This document shows, in pieces, positions 37,307 to 45,443 of a DNA stretch of 64,000 nucleotides (position 1 is its first letter; every line of letters begins with the position of its first letter). The stretch is from positions 29,165-93,164 of the forward strand of contig JAEWYW010000023.1 of NCBI GenBank assembly GCA_023458535.1, written 5' to 3'. A model generated the notes under the pieces. The model saw nothing but the letters and a program-made list of their open reading frames with translations, was not told the origin of the DNA and made no database searches. The position numbers and the translations under genes were made by a program. The stretch comes from Bacteroidota bacterium. GTDB lineage: Bacteria > Bacteroidota > Bacteroidia > Flavobacteriales > Weeksellaceae.

Positions 37307-37933
37307 ATGTTTTTTGATTTTCATCATCATCATCCCTTTTATAAATACGGAATCTACAATCTTCCATTATTTGAAGAACCCACAGAATTTCCCTATTCAG
37401 CTGGCATTCATCCCCAACATATAGTTGAACATGATTCTTCTTCCATCTGGGATTGGTTACATAAAGTTTCTGCAAATGACAATTGCTATGCTATTGGAGA
37501 ATGCGGACTTGATGGATTAATTAGCACGCCCAAAGAGATGCAAATTGAAATTTTTGTTCAGCAAATAAAGTTAGCAAATGAGCTCAAAAAGCCTTTGATT
37601 ATTCATTGTGTTCGCATGTTTTCAGAAATCATTTCTTTTAGAAAGAAAAGTATTAAGCCTATGGTTATTCATGGGTTTAATAAAAAACAAAAAATAGCGG
37701 AGGATTTGATTCAGCATAATTTTTACCTCAGTGTTGGAAAAGCAGTACTCTATAATTTATCTTTGCAAAAAACTTTGGAATCTGTCCCTTTAAACAGACT
37801 TTTCATTGAGACCGATGATGCTGATATTGCAATTGAAGATATTTATGAAAAAATTTCTTTTATTAAAAAAATACCAATCAGCATTTTACAAGATGTGATT
37901 TTAGAAAATTTAGAAGATATAAAAAATGGATAA
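37307..37933 (+). CDS. TatD-family metal-dependent hydrolase
   Basis: A 208-residue TatD-like TIM-barrel hydrolase, shorter than the roughly 260 of E. coli TatD. The metal-binding start is MFFDFHHHHP. Further motifs are SAGIHPQHI, AIGECGLDGL, IIHCVRMFSEI, and FIETDDAD near the end. Family members are DNases or D-aminoacyl hydrolases. ATG 37307 is preferred to the TTG two codons upstream. It overlaps tcdA by 8 bases. Confidence 0.85.
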   Translation: MFFDFHHHHPFYKYGIYNLPLFEEPTEFPYSAGIHPQHIVEHDSSSIWDWLHKVSANDNCYAIGECGLDGLISTPKEMQIEIFVQQIKLANELKKPLIIHCVRMFSEIISFRKKSIKPMVIHGFNKKQKIAEDLIQHNFYLSVGKAVLYNLSLQKTLESVPLNRLFIETDDADIAIEDIYEKISFIKKIPISILQDVILENLEDIKNG

Positions 37934-38651
37934 ATTTTGGCTTGAGAGAACCGAACTATTGATACAAAAACAAGGTTTAGAAAAATTGCAAAATGCCTCT
38001 GTATTGGTGGTGGGCTTAGGCGGTGTGGGTTCTTTCGCGGCAGAATTTCTTGCGAGATCGGGTGTAGGCAAAATGACTATTGTAGACGGTGATACTGTTG
38101 ACATCACCAACATCAACAGACAACTTCCCGCCTTGCATTCAACGATTGATCTACCCAAAGTAGAATTGGTTGGTAATCGCCTTGTTGATATTAATCCAGA
38201 ATTGCAACTCACAAAAATCAATGAATTTTTAGTTCCCGAAAGGATGGAGGAAATATTAGATTCTGAAAATTTTGATTATATCTTAGACTGCATTGATAGC
38301 GTTACACCAAAGATTACTCTAATAAAAGCTGCCCGCAAAAGGAAGATAAAAATTGTAAGTGCGATGGGTGCTGGAGGAAAACTGGATCCCAGTAAAGTAA
38401 TGGTAAGAGATATCAGCAAAACACATAACTGCTTTTTAGCTAAGCAGGTAAGAAAAAGACTAAAAAAGGACAAAATTAATAAAGGTATCCGTTGCGTCTT
38501 CTCCAACGAAATACAGAAGGAAGGAAGTTTAAAAATGACCGATGGCAGCAATTACAAAAAATCTTTTTATGGAACTATTAGTTACATTCCAGCTCTCTTT
38601 GGTTTGTATGCTGCATCAGAAGTGATTAATTATTTAATAAAAGAAAATTAA
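37926..38651 (+). CDS. tcdA: tRNA threonylcarbamoyladenosine dehydratase TcdA
   Basis: A 241-residue ThiF/E1-like enzyme. ATP-binding loop VVGLGGVGSFAAEFLARSG, then DGDTVDITNINRQ, and ISKTHNCFLAKQVRKRLK near the middle fit TcdA (CsdL). It cyclises t6A to ct6A in tRNA. A MoeB/ThiF sulphur-carrier role is less likely because the zinc cysteines are missing and the RKRLK region is present. It overlaps the tatD-like gene. Confidence 0.9.
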   Translation: MDKFWLERTELLIQKQGLEKLQNASVLVVGLGGVGSFAAEFLARSGVGKMTIVDGDTVDITNINRQLPALHSTIDLPKVELVGNRLVDINPELQLTKINEFLVPERMEEILDSENFDYILDCIDSVTPKITLIKAARKRKIKIVSAMGAGGKLDPSKVMVRDISKTHNCFLAKQVRKRLKKDKINKGIRCVFSNEIQKEGSLKMTDGSNYKKSFYGTISYIPALFGLYAASEVINYLIKEN

Positions 38652-38655
38652 TCCA

Positions 38656-39030
38656 ATGTCTGAATTTTCTTATTCGAAGAACGAAAAACTTAAATCTGAA
38701 AAAGAAATTTCTTTGCTGTTCAGTAAGGGCAAATGGAAAACGTTTGGCAAAATAAGAATCATTTTTTTAAAAAACCATTCAGAACTCACGAACAATTCAA
38801 ATAAAGTGGGGGTTTCTGTTTCGAAGAGATATTTTAAAAAAGCAGTTCACCGAAACCGCATAAAAAGATTATTAAGGGAAACCTACCGTTTAAATAAACC
38901 TCTGTTCCAAGATGTTTTTGGCGAGAAATCTATTGCAATGCTATTTTGGGTATCTGGAGAATTGCCTAAAAATTATAACGAAGTGGAAACAGAATTTCTC
39001 AATCTCTGCAAGTTGCTTAAAAAAGACTAA
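38656..39030 (+). CDS. rnpA: Ribonuclease P protein component
   Basis: A 124-residue basic protein with the RNR motif region VHRNRIKRLLRETYR and GVSVSKRYFKKAV. RnpA binds the RNase P RNA for tRNA 5' maturation. It starts 4 bases after tcdA. Confidence 0.94.
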   Translation: MSEFSYSKNEKLKSEKEISLLFSKGKWKTFGKIRIIFLKNHSELTNNSNKVGVSVSKRYFKKAVHRNRIKRLLRETYRLNKPLFQDVFGEKSIAMLFWVSGELPKNYNEVETEFLNLCKLLKKD

Positions 39031-39080
39031 GCTATTGGTATATTTTTAGTAAATTCATCCTTACTTAAAATAAAAACAAT

Positions 39081-39680
39081 ATGCTGGATAGTATTCCTTA
39101 TTTTCCGTATATCATTAGTGCATTTATTGGAATAGGCTTAGCAGCTGCAACAGGTTTTAGGGTTTTTCTCCCCATGTTTGCTGTAAGCTTAGCTTCGTAT
39201 ATGCATTGGATTCCTATGAGTGGTAATTTTGAATGGCTTTCAGGCTTGCCCGCTCTTATCACGACAGGAATTGCTACTGTAGTAGAAATCTTAGCTTATT
39301 ACATTCCCTATGTTGATCATCTTTTAGACACCTTATCGGTACCTTTGGCGACCGTTGCTGGTTCGGTACTTTTTGCCAGTCAGTTTGCCGACATAGGAAC
39401 ATTTCCACAGTGGGCGTTAGCGTTAATTGCTGGAGGAGGAACAGCAGCTACAATAAGTTCTGGTTTTGCAGGTACAAGAGCTGCTTCTACTGCATCAACG
39501 GGAGGATTGGGAAATTCCGTAGTGGCCACCACTGAAACTGCTGGTGCGGGTATCATGTCTTTCTTGGCAATGGCAGCGCCTTTTTTGGCTGCAATATGCG
39601 CAATTGCTTTAGTCATCGTGGTGTTTGTATTAGGTAGAAAAATATGGCGCCGATTCAGGAAAGCTGATGCGCCTACTTAG
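39081..39680 (+). CDS. DUF4126 membrane protein
   Basis: A 199-residue protein with about five hydrophobic segments and the DUF4126 signature GLAAATGFRVFLPMFAVSLAS near the N-terminus, then YIPYVDHLLDTLSVPLA. The Gly/Ala/Thr-rich stretch at about 115-150 is typical. No function is established. It ends with an Arg/Lys-rich tail. Confidence 0.85.
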   Translation: MLDSIPYFPYIISAFIGIGLAAATGFRVFLPMFAVSLASYMHWIPMSGNFEWLSGLPALITTGIATVVEILAYYIPYVDHLLDTLSVPLATVAGSVLFASQFADIGTFPQWALALIAGGGTAATISSGFAGTRAASTASTGGLGNSVVATTETAGAGIMSFLAMAAPFLAAICAIALVIVVFVLGRKIWRRFRKADAPT

Positions 39681-39694
39681 GATTACAGACAAAA

Positions 39695-39722
39695 AAAAGC
39701 ATCATTTAAAAATAATGCTTTT
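39695..39722 (+). terminator. Terminator after DUF4126 gene
   Basis: AAAAGCAT (39695-39702) and ATGCTTTT (39715-39722) form an 8-bp stem with a 12-base loop. Confidence 0.7.
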
Positions 39723-39771
39723 CCCTTTCAATTTTTACTTTTCCCATTTTCCCGGGACAGGATATAAGTAA

Positions 39772-39796
39772 AAAGTCTGGCACAAAACCAGACTTT
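39772..39796 (-). terminator. Terminator after gdhA
   Basis: AAAGTCTGG (39772-39780) pairs with CCAGACTTT (39788-39796). On the minus strand it follows the gdhA stop (39801) by 4 bases and is followed by TTTTTA. Confidence 0.85.
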
Positions 39797-39800
39797 ATTT

Positions 39801-41159
39801 TTATACTACACCTTGAGCCAACATTGCTTCAGCTACTTTCACGAAGCCAGCAATATTTGCACCTTTTACATAGTTAACATAGCCATCGGCATCCTTACCA
39901 TAGTCTCTACACGCTTTGTGGATACCAATCATAATTTCTTTTAATCTTGCATCTACCTCTTCAGACGTCCAGTTCAAACGGATAGAGTTTTGCGTCATTT
40001 CTAATCCAGAAGTGGCAACACCACCAGCATTAGAAGCCTTTCCTGGAGAAAATAATACTTTGTGATCTAAGAAATGGTTAATCGCTTCTAGTGTGGAAGG
40101 CATGTTGGCAGCTTCAGTAACACAGATTACGCCATTTTCAACCAATTTTTTAGCATCCTCTAAATCTAGTTCGTTTTGAGTTGCACATGGGAAAGCTACA
40201 TCACATTTCACCTCCCAAGGACGTTTACCAGCATGGAATTCTGCGGAAGGATATTGTTTTACATAGTCCTCAGCTCTGTTGTTTCCTGTTGATCTAAGTT
40301 CCAATAAATACTCAATTTTATCTCCATCAATTCCATCTTTATCATAAATGTATCCATCTGGACCGGAAATAGTAAGAACCTTACCTCCAAGCTCAGTGAA
40401 TTTTTTTACAACACCCCATGCTACATTTCCGAAACCTGAAACAGTTGCCGTTTTACCTTTAATTTCTTGATTGATGCTTTTTAGCATTTGTTCAGCGAAA
40501 TATACAACTCCATAACCAGTAGCCTCTGGACGAATTAATGATCCTCCATATGCTAAACCTTTCCCCGTTAAAACTCCAGTAAACTCATTACGGATTTTCT
40601 TGTACTGGCCAAATAAGTAACCAATTTCTCTGGCACCTACCCCAATGTCACCAGCTGGAACATCGGTTTCTGGACCTATATGTTTGCACAATTCCGTCAT
40701 GAAGGCCTGACAAAAACGCATCACCTCCATATCTGATTTTCCTTGTGGATCAAAATCTGAACCTCCTTTTCCGCCTCCCATTGGAAGAGTGGTTAAAGAA
40801 TTTTTAAATACCTGTTCGAAAGCCAAAAACTTCAAAACTGATAGATTTACCGTAGGATGGAATCGGATTCCTCCTTTATAAGGGCCAATGGCTGAATTCA
40901 TCTGAATTCTAAACCCTCTGTTTACTTGAATTTCTCCTTTATCATCTACCCATGGAACTCTGAAAATAATGATTCTTTCTGCTTCTGCCATTCTTTCCAA
41001 AAGCTTCATCCCATTATATTCTTTTCTTGTTTCAATAAAAGGAATTACAGTAATTGCAACTTCTTTAACTGCTTGTAAAAACTCTGGTTCATTGGGATTT
41101 TTTGCTTCGATTCTCGCAATGAAGTCCTGAATTTTTTGATCAATTGTATGTTGTTCCAT
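39801..41159 (-). CDS. gdhA: Glutamate dehydrogenase, NADP-type
   Basis: A 452-residue hexameric-type glutamate dehydrogenase. The substrate site is GPYKGGIRFHPTVN with PMGGGKGGSDFDP, and the Rossmann domain reads VSGFGNVAWGVVKKF. It interconverts glutamate and 2-oxoglutarate plus ammonia. Start 41159 (MEQHTIDQ) is chosen because a complete promoter lies at 41186-41215, inside the longer frame that begins at 41213. Confidence 0.96.
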   Translation of the reverse strand: MEQHTIDQKIQDFIARIEAKNPNEPEFLQAVKEVAITVIPFIETRKEYNGMKLLERMAEAERIIIFRVPWVDDKGEIQVNRGFRIQMNSAIGPYKGGIRFHPTVNLSVLKFLAFEQVFKNSLTTLPMGGGKGGSDFDPQGKSDMEVMRFCQAFMTELCKHIGPETDVPAGDIGVGAREIGYLFGQYKKIRNEFTGVLTGKGLAYGGSLIRPEATGYGVVYFAEQMLKSINQEIKGKTATVSGFGNVAWGVVKKFTELGGKVLTISGPDGYIYDKDGIDGDKIEYLLELRSTGNNRAEDYVKQYPSAEFHAGKRPWEVKCDVAFPCATQNELDLEDAKKLVENGVICVTEAANMPSTLEAINHFLDHKVLFSPGKASNAGGVATSGLEMTQNSIRLNWTSEEVDARLKEIMIGIHKACRDYGKDADGYVNYVKGANIAGFVKVAEAMLAQGVV

Positions 41160-41185
41160 ATGGTTTGTTGATATATTCTTGCTGA

Positions 41186-41215
41186 CAAATTTAATTTTTT
41201 TTTCAAGACGCACAA
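41186..41215 (-). promoter_or_regulatory. -33/-7 promoter of gdhA
   Basis: Minus strand: TTG (41215-41213), a 19-base spacer, and TAAATTTG (41193-41186). It is 26 bases before the ATG at 41159 and has ideal Bacteroidetes spacing. Confidence 0.78.
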
Positions 41216-41349
41216 CATGCAGAATATAATTTGTAAATAATTTATCTAGAAAATTTATTTTTTATCACATATTCTCTTCAAATGCAATAAAAAATATAAA
41301 ATTTTAATTATTTAGCCCATAATAATGCAATATTAAAAACACCTTAACA

Positions 41350-42462
41350 TTAGAGTGCCAGAAATTTCCTTCCAGAAAATGCTTGTAATTTACCCAAAAG
41401 CTCTAATTCTAAAATAATAGGAAGGAGTTTATGCGAAGGCATGTCTGTAATTTCAGACAAATCATCCAAAGAAATATAAGGTTTCTCTACAACGGCTTTA
41501 TGAATTGTTTCCTGAGGATCAGTCAATGTAACTGTTTGTAGTTCAACAGGAAACAACTCTTCCATTTTTTCTCTTGATTTCTTAAAACCGAGCTGTTCAA
41601 TAAGCGATTTAATGGTAGAAATAATGTTGGCTTTATTTTGAAAAATAAGTTGATTACAACCCTGACTGTGCGTGTCTGTAATTTTCCCTGGCAGTGCATA
41701 AACGTCCCTATCATAAATATTGGCAAAGTTGGCTGTGCTCATAGAACCTCCACCAAAACCCGTCTCAACAACTAACGTAGACGGTGACAAACCTGCAATA
41801 ATTCGGTTTCTTTGTATAAAATGCTCGCGATCTGGTTTCTGACTTGAATTGAATTCTGTTAGTAAAACCCCTTCTTGATTCAAAATTTCTTCAGCAAGTT
41901 TTTTATTTTTTGCAGGATATAAAGTTTGAAATCCGTGTGCCAGCACAGCAACTGTAGGGATTTTATGCAATATAGACTGCTCGTGAACACATGTATCCAC
42001 TCCTAAAGCAAGTCCGCTCACCGTCTGTAATTTAAATTTGGAAATCTGCCCGAAAAAATCCTCTAAAAATGTCTTACCATACACGGTCATATTTCTTGTT
42101 CCGACAATACTTAGTGAATGTTCTATTATTTGAAGATTTCCTTTGATGTATATGATGGCAGGTGCATCCACACATTCATTGAGCAGTGAAGGATATTGTT
42201 CCGTATGTCTTAAAAAGATTTGAACAGCGTTATTTTCGCAGAATTTAAGTTCCTTTTCAGCAAAATTTAAATGTTCTTTGGAGCCAATCTCAGAAATCAT
42301 TTTTCTGCCAATGCCCTGAACAGTATTTGCCATATCGGATTTTGCAAACTCCCACGCATTTTTAGCAGATCCATACGCATTTACGAGCTTACTGAAATTA
42401 ATATCCCCAATAAAGGAAGCCTGCCTTAATGCTATAGAATACAAATGCTCTTCGGAAAACAT
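41350..42462 (-). CDS. dprA: DNA-processing protein DprA
   Basis: A 370-residue DprA (Smf). It has an N-terminal helix-hairpin region (VQGIGRKMISEIG) and the Rossmann core SIVGTRNMTVYGK with SGLALGVDTCVHE, ERHFI-like REHFIQRNRIIAGLS, and VVETGFGGGSMSTA. A C-terminal DprA winged-helix follows (about 300-370). It loads RecA onto incoming single-stranded DNA in natural transformation. Confidence 0.95.
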   Translation of the reverse strand: MFSEEHLYSIALRQASFIGDINFSKLVNAYGSAKNAWEFAKSDMANTVQGIGRKMISEIGSKEHLNFAEKELKFCENNAVQIFLRHTEQYPSLLNECVDAPAIIYIKGNLQIIEHSLSIVGTRNMTVYGKTFLEDFFGQISKFKLQTVSGLALGVDTCVHEQSILHKIPTVAVLAHGFQTLYPAKNKKLAEEILNQEGVLLTEFNSSQKPDREHFIQRNRIIAGLSPSTLVVETGFGGGSMSTANFANIYDRDVYALPGKITDTHSQGCNQLIFQNKANIISTIKSLIEQLGFKKSREKMEELFPVELQTVTLTDPQETIHKAVVEKPYISLDDLSEITDMPSHKLLPIILELELLGKLQAFSGRKFLAL

Positions 42463-42498
42463 ATCTGCGTTTTCATCAAAGATAAGTAAATTGTGGCT

Positions 42499-43266
42499 TT
42501 ATTTTCTTCGTATTTCATCTAAATGTTCCCAATGATCTTCTTTCTTTTTATAAGGAAGTTCTAAAAAATCTTCAGGATGATTTTCTTTGTATTCGTTCCA
42601 AAGTTTATCGTCTTTTTCGCTGTAATAATTGGGGAATTCCCAAATAAATTTTCTTTTTTTTTCACCAGATTTTCTGTAATAAATGGCTAAAGCAATTCCT
42701 ACGATAGCTCCTGCAGCATGTGCCTGCCATGATATTCTACTCGGTTCCTGTAGGTCTCCGAACAATTCTTGCGGGAATACTCCCCAAATTAAACTACCAT
42801 AATATAAAACTACAACTAGAGAAACGGTGATGAGTTTGAGTTCTCTTTTCAAAACGCCACTTAGAAACAGGAAAAACGCTAACACATACACTACTCCACT
42901 TGCACCAATGGTGCATGTATACTGATATTCACCTGTTAAAAGATCGATGGGTGGTAAAACCCACACCAGTAAGCCAGTAAGTATCCACCCTAAAATAAAA
43001 ACTCTATTGGCAATCTTGGGATAGAATTGATACAGTAGAAACATTAAAGCGAGAATGGGCACTGAATTACTTAATATATGCTCAATATTTCCATGTAATA
43101 ATGGCGAAGTTACGACTCCCAAAAGACCTTCTGGCAACAATGGAATGATGGCTCCAAAGCAACTGTTGAAAAAGCCCAAAAACTGCAGCAAAAAGAAAAA
43201 CCACATGGCCATAAGCATCATGATGGGATAATAGATTGCTTTTTTAGAGATTCCTGTTTTAAACAT
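42499..43266 (-). CDS. Rhomboid-family intramembrane serine protease
   Basis: A 255-residue polytopic protein with six likely membrane segments. The catalytic dyad is visible: Ser in TIGASGVVY and His in WQAHAAGAIVGI; HGNIEHILSN in an earlier loop is also conserved in the family. The C-terminal 60 residues are hydrophilic and Lys/Glu rich. It follows its own spacer and lies 36 bases upstream of dprA. The substrate is unknown. Confidence 0.9.
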   Translation of the reverse strand: MFKTGISKKAIYYPIMMLMAMWFFFLLQFLGFFNSCFGAIIPLLPEGLLGVVTSPLLHGNIEHILSNSVPILALMFLLYQFYPKIANRVFILGWILTGLLVWVLPPIDLLTGEYQYTCTIGASGVVYVLAFFLFLSGVLKRELKLITVSLVVVLYYGSLIWGVFPQELFGDLQEPSRISWQAHAAGAIVGIALAIYYRKSGEKKRKFIWEFPNYYSEKDDKLWNEYKENHPEDFLELPYKKKEDHWEHLDEIRRK

Positions 43267-43384
43267 GAGGGTAAGCTTTCAAAATGAGAACCAATTTTAA
43301 AAATAGGAAATTATGACTAAAACATTTAATATTAATGAGAATTATACGTCAAAATGTTGTTTTAGCTAACAACAAAAATATTCT

Positions 43385-43392
43385 TAATTTTG
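43385..43392 (+). promoter_or_regulatory. -7 box for DUF3078 gene
   Basis: TAATTTTG, TAnnTTTG, 21 bases before the ATG at 43414. It also places the chosen start downstream of the alternative one at 43390. Confidence 0.6.
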
Positions 43393-43413
43393 CAGCTTCA
43401 AATTTATAACCTC

Positions 43414-44340
43414 ATGAAAAAAATTTTATTAGCCCTGTTTTTCTCAACAGCAGTTCTGATGTCCGCTCAGGAAGAAGCTCAATCAGACGTACCAGCAGTG
43501 GACAGCACCAGAGCCTGGTCCATACATGGTCAACATACTTTAATGCTGAACCAAGCAGCCTTTTCTAATTGGATTGGTGGTGGCGCCAACAATGTGGGTT
43601 GGCTAGCAGGTGTAAACTATAATCTTACGTACGAGAAAGACAAAGATTTATGGGAAAACATTATTATTTTAGGCTACGGACAAAATAACACAAAAGGCAT
43701 CGGGACGCGAAAAACGCAGGATGTGATTAATCTATCCACCAACTATGGGCGAAAGATTTCTGAGAGCTGGTACGCATCAGCAGGTGCCGGTTTGCAAAGT
43801 CAATTTGCTCCTGGTTACGAAGATGGGAATAACCCTGAGGCTAAGAAAATATCAAACTTCATGGCTCCTGGATACTTGAATTTGGGTGCTGGCTTTACCT
43901 ACAGACCGAATGCCAACTTGACAGTAACTTTGAGGCCAGCGAATGCAAGATGGACTTTTGTTTTGGATAAAGATCTGCAGTATGCCGGAAATTATGGGTT
44001 GAAAAACGATGGCGATTCCTCATTATTCCAATTTGGATTTTTGGGAACGGCGATCTATAAAATAAAGCTGATGGAAAATATTGATCTTACCAATTCTGCA
44101 TCTGTATTATCAAATTATTTAGACCATCCTGAAAGACTGGTTTTATCTTACAGCGGAATTTTAAACATGAAGATCAACAAATTTATATCTACAAATATAA
44201 CTTTGGATTTGTTGTATGATCATAATCAGATTCAAAAAACGCAACTTAAGCAAACCCTAGGTGTTGGTCTGGCTTACAATTTTGAAAATGGCAAGAAAAG
44301 ATCAGAGAACAAAGAGAATCAATCTTGGAAAACAAAATAA
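43414..44340 (+). CDS. DUF3078 outer-membrane protein
   Basis: A 308-residue protein with a signal peptide (MKKILLALFFSTAVLMSA/Q). Mature blocks LNQAAFSNWIGGGANNVGWLAG and alternating aromatic strands suggest a small outer-membrane barrel of the DUF3078 family. An 8-residue longer frame (from 43390) overlaps the promoter and is rejected. No function is known. Confidence 0.85.
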   Translation: MKKILLALFFSTAVLMSAQEEAQSDVPAVDSTRAWSIHGQHTLMLNQAAFSNWIGGGANNVGWLAGVNYNLTYEKDKDLWENIIILGYGQNNTKGIGTRKTQDVINLSTNYGRKISESWYASAGAGLQSQFAPGYEDGNNPEAKKISNFMAPGYLNLGAGFTYRPNANLTVTLRPANARWTFVLDKDLQYAGNYGLKNDGDSSLFQFGFLGTAIYKIKLMENIDLTNSASVLSNYLDHPERLVLSYSGILNMKINKFISTNITLDLLYDHNQIQKTQLKQTLGVGLAYNFENGKKRSENKENQSWKTK

Positions 44341-44353
44341 ATCAAGCTCATTT

Positions 44354-44827
44354 TTATAGTGAGTTTTTTTTATACTTTTCTTTTTGGGGGATTTTCTTTT
44401 TCATCGTTGCTACTTTTACCTTTCTAAACGGTTTTATGAATTTCTTTATCGGACTAAGTGTTCTCAAATAAATGCTTATAACTAAAGAAATACAGGCTGC
44501 CGTGCCTAAGGCTCCTCCAAAACCTTTCAATTCTTTCGAGATATTGTGATAAATAAGAGTAAAAAGAATAGGTGCGATAAAAAGATTAAAATTTTTAAAA
44601 TGTTTCCTAGAAGAGATCATCCCAATGAACGTAGAACCAATCACGATAAAAGGGACATCTTTAGGTAAATCAAAATGCCAAAACCAAGTATTCAATTGAT
44701 AAAATCCACCCACCAACATCGCTATTAAACCCGACGCGCGTACTTGACCCAACTTTAAATTTTTATTGAGATGAAACGTAAGCCACGCTCCACAAATAGC
44801 CAAAATAATATTGAGCAGTAGAATCAT
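44354..44827 (-). CDS. Membrane protein, paralogue of its upstream neighbour
   Basis: A 157-residue polytopic protein with about 4-5 hydrophobic segments and a Lys-rich C-terminal tail (last 35 residues). It shares the block FIGM ... GFGGALGTAACISLVISIY with the FVGM ... GIGGKLGTLAFMGVLYAYVIY block of the gene at 44824-45375. Its ATG overlaps that gene's stop by 4 bases (ATGA), so the two are translationally coupled. I do not recognise a named family. Confidence 0.75.
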   Translation of the reverse strand: MILLLNIILAICGAWLTFHLNKNLKLGQVRASGLIAMLVGGFYQLNTWFWHFDLPKDVPFIVIGSTFIGMISSRKHFKNFNLFIAPILFTLIYHNISKELKGFGGALGTAACISLVISIYLRTLSPIKKFIKPFRKVKVATMKKKIPQKEKYKKNSL

Positions 44828-45375
44828 GGCAAGATTAATTTATAAATAACGTAAGCATACAAAACTCCCATAAAAGCTAAAGTTCCCAACTTTCCGCCGA
44901 TACCGTGAAAATAATGATGTGAAAAAGAATAGAATATAGCTGTAAGAAATGTAGAAAGAAATATAAACAGATAGCCGTATGGCAATTGCGTCATACCTAC
45001 AAAGGCACCGCAATAAATGGCAATGGGCCGATGAGACAAAGATTTGTACTGATGATGTAAATTACGGGTAAAACTGCCAAAAAAACCTACGCTTCCTGCC
45101 GCAAAGACGGTATTCAGATGAAATGTAGTATGTAAAAAATAGGTGGTAAAACTTCCTACCAGAAACCATAAAAAAAGAACATAATGAAAGTCTGGTTGAT
45201 GCTGGATGTGAAGTTTATGCTTCTTACGATATGACAAAAGCATTCCTATAATTATTATAGAAAAAACAAAGATGAACCAAGAATGCAGAGGCTTTTCTCT
45301 AATAATCGCTACAACGAAATATACTTGTGCGACGATAAAGAGGAGCAGAAGAAATCTGGTTAGTAAGAACTTCAA
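44824..45375 (-). CDS. Membrane protein, partner of the following paralogue (TTG start)
   Basis: A 183-residue protein with about five to six hydrophobic segments. It begins at a TTG codon (MKFLLTRFLLLLFIV); no ATG lies near. The -7 box TAATTTTG at 45387-45394 is only 11 bases upstream, so the message would be nearly leaderless. It is homologous to the next gene in the C-terminal half and has a similar AAGSVGFFGSF / ASGLIAMLVGGF segment. Function is unknown; the pair may form a heteromeric membrane unit (inference). Confidence 0.72.
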   Translation of the reverse strand: MKFLLTRFLLLLFIVAQVYFVVAIIREKPLHSWFIFVFSIIIIGMLLSYRKKHKLHIQHQPDFHYVLFLWFLVGSFTTYFLHTTFHLNTVFAAGSVGFFGSFTRNLHHQYKSLSHRPIAIYCGAFVGMTQLPYGYLFIFLSTFLTAIFYSFSHHYFHGIGGKLGTLAFMGVLYAYVIYKLILP

Positions 45376-45386
45376 TTGTTTTCTTG

Positions 45387-45394
45387 CAAAATTA
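45387..45394 (-). promoter_or_regulatory. -7 box for paired membrane genes
   Basis: Minus-strand TAATTTTG, TAnnTTTG, 11 bases before the TTG start at 45375. Confidence 0.45.
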
Positions 45395-45415
45395 AGATAC
45401 TTTGGGCAATAAAAA

Positions 45416-45438
45416 AAGCTACCCGATTCGGATAGCTT
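45416..45438 (-). terminator. Terminator after sprE
   Basis: Minus strand AAGCTATCCG / CGGGTAGCTT, a 10-bp stem with one U-G pair and loop AAT, followed by TTTTTTT. It is 5 bases past the sprE stop. Confidence 0.85.
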
Positions 45439-45443
45439 ACCTT

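Noticed and set aside
39380..39616. 78-residue frame antisense to the DUF4126 gene
   Set aside because: It is a low-complexity Ala/Pro translation caused by the Gly/Ala-rich sense strand.
41160..41213. 18-residue extension of GdhA
   Set aside because: It spans the gdhA promoter and has no counterpart in the family.
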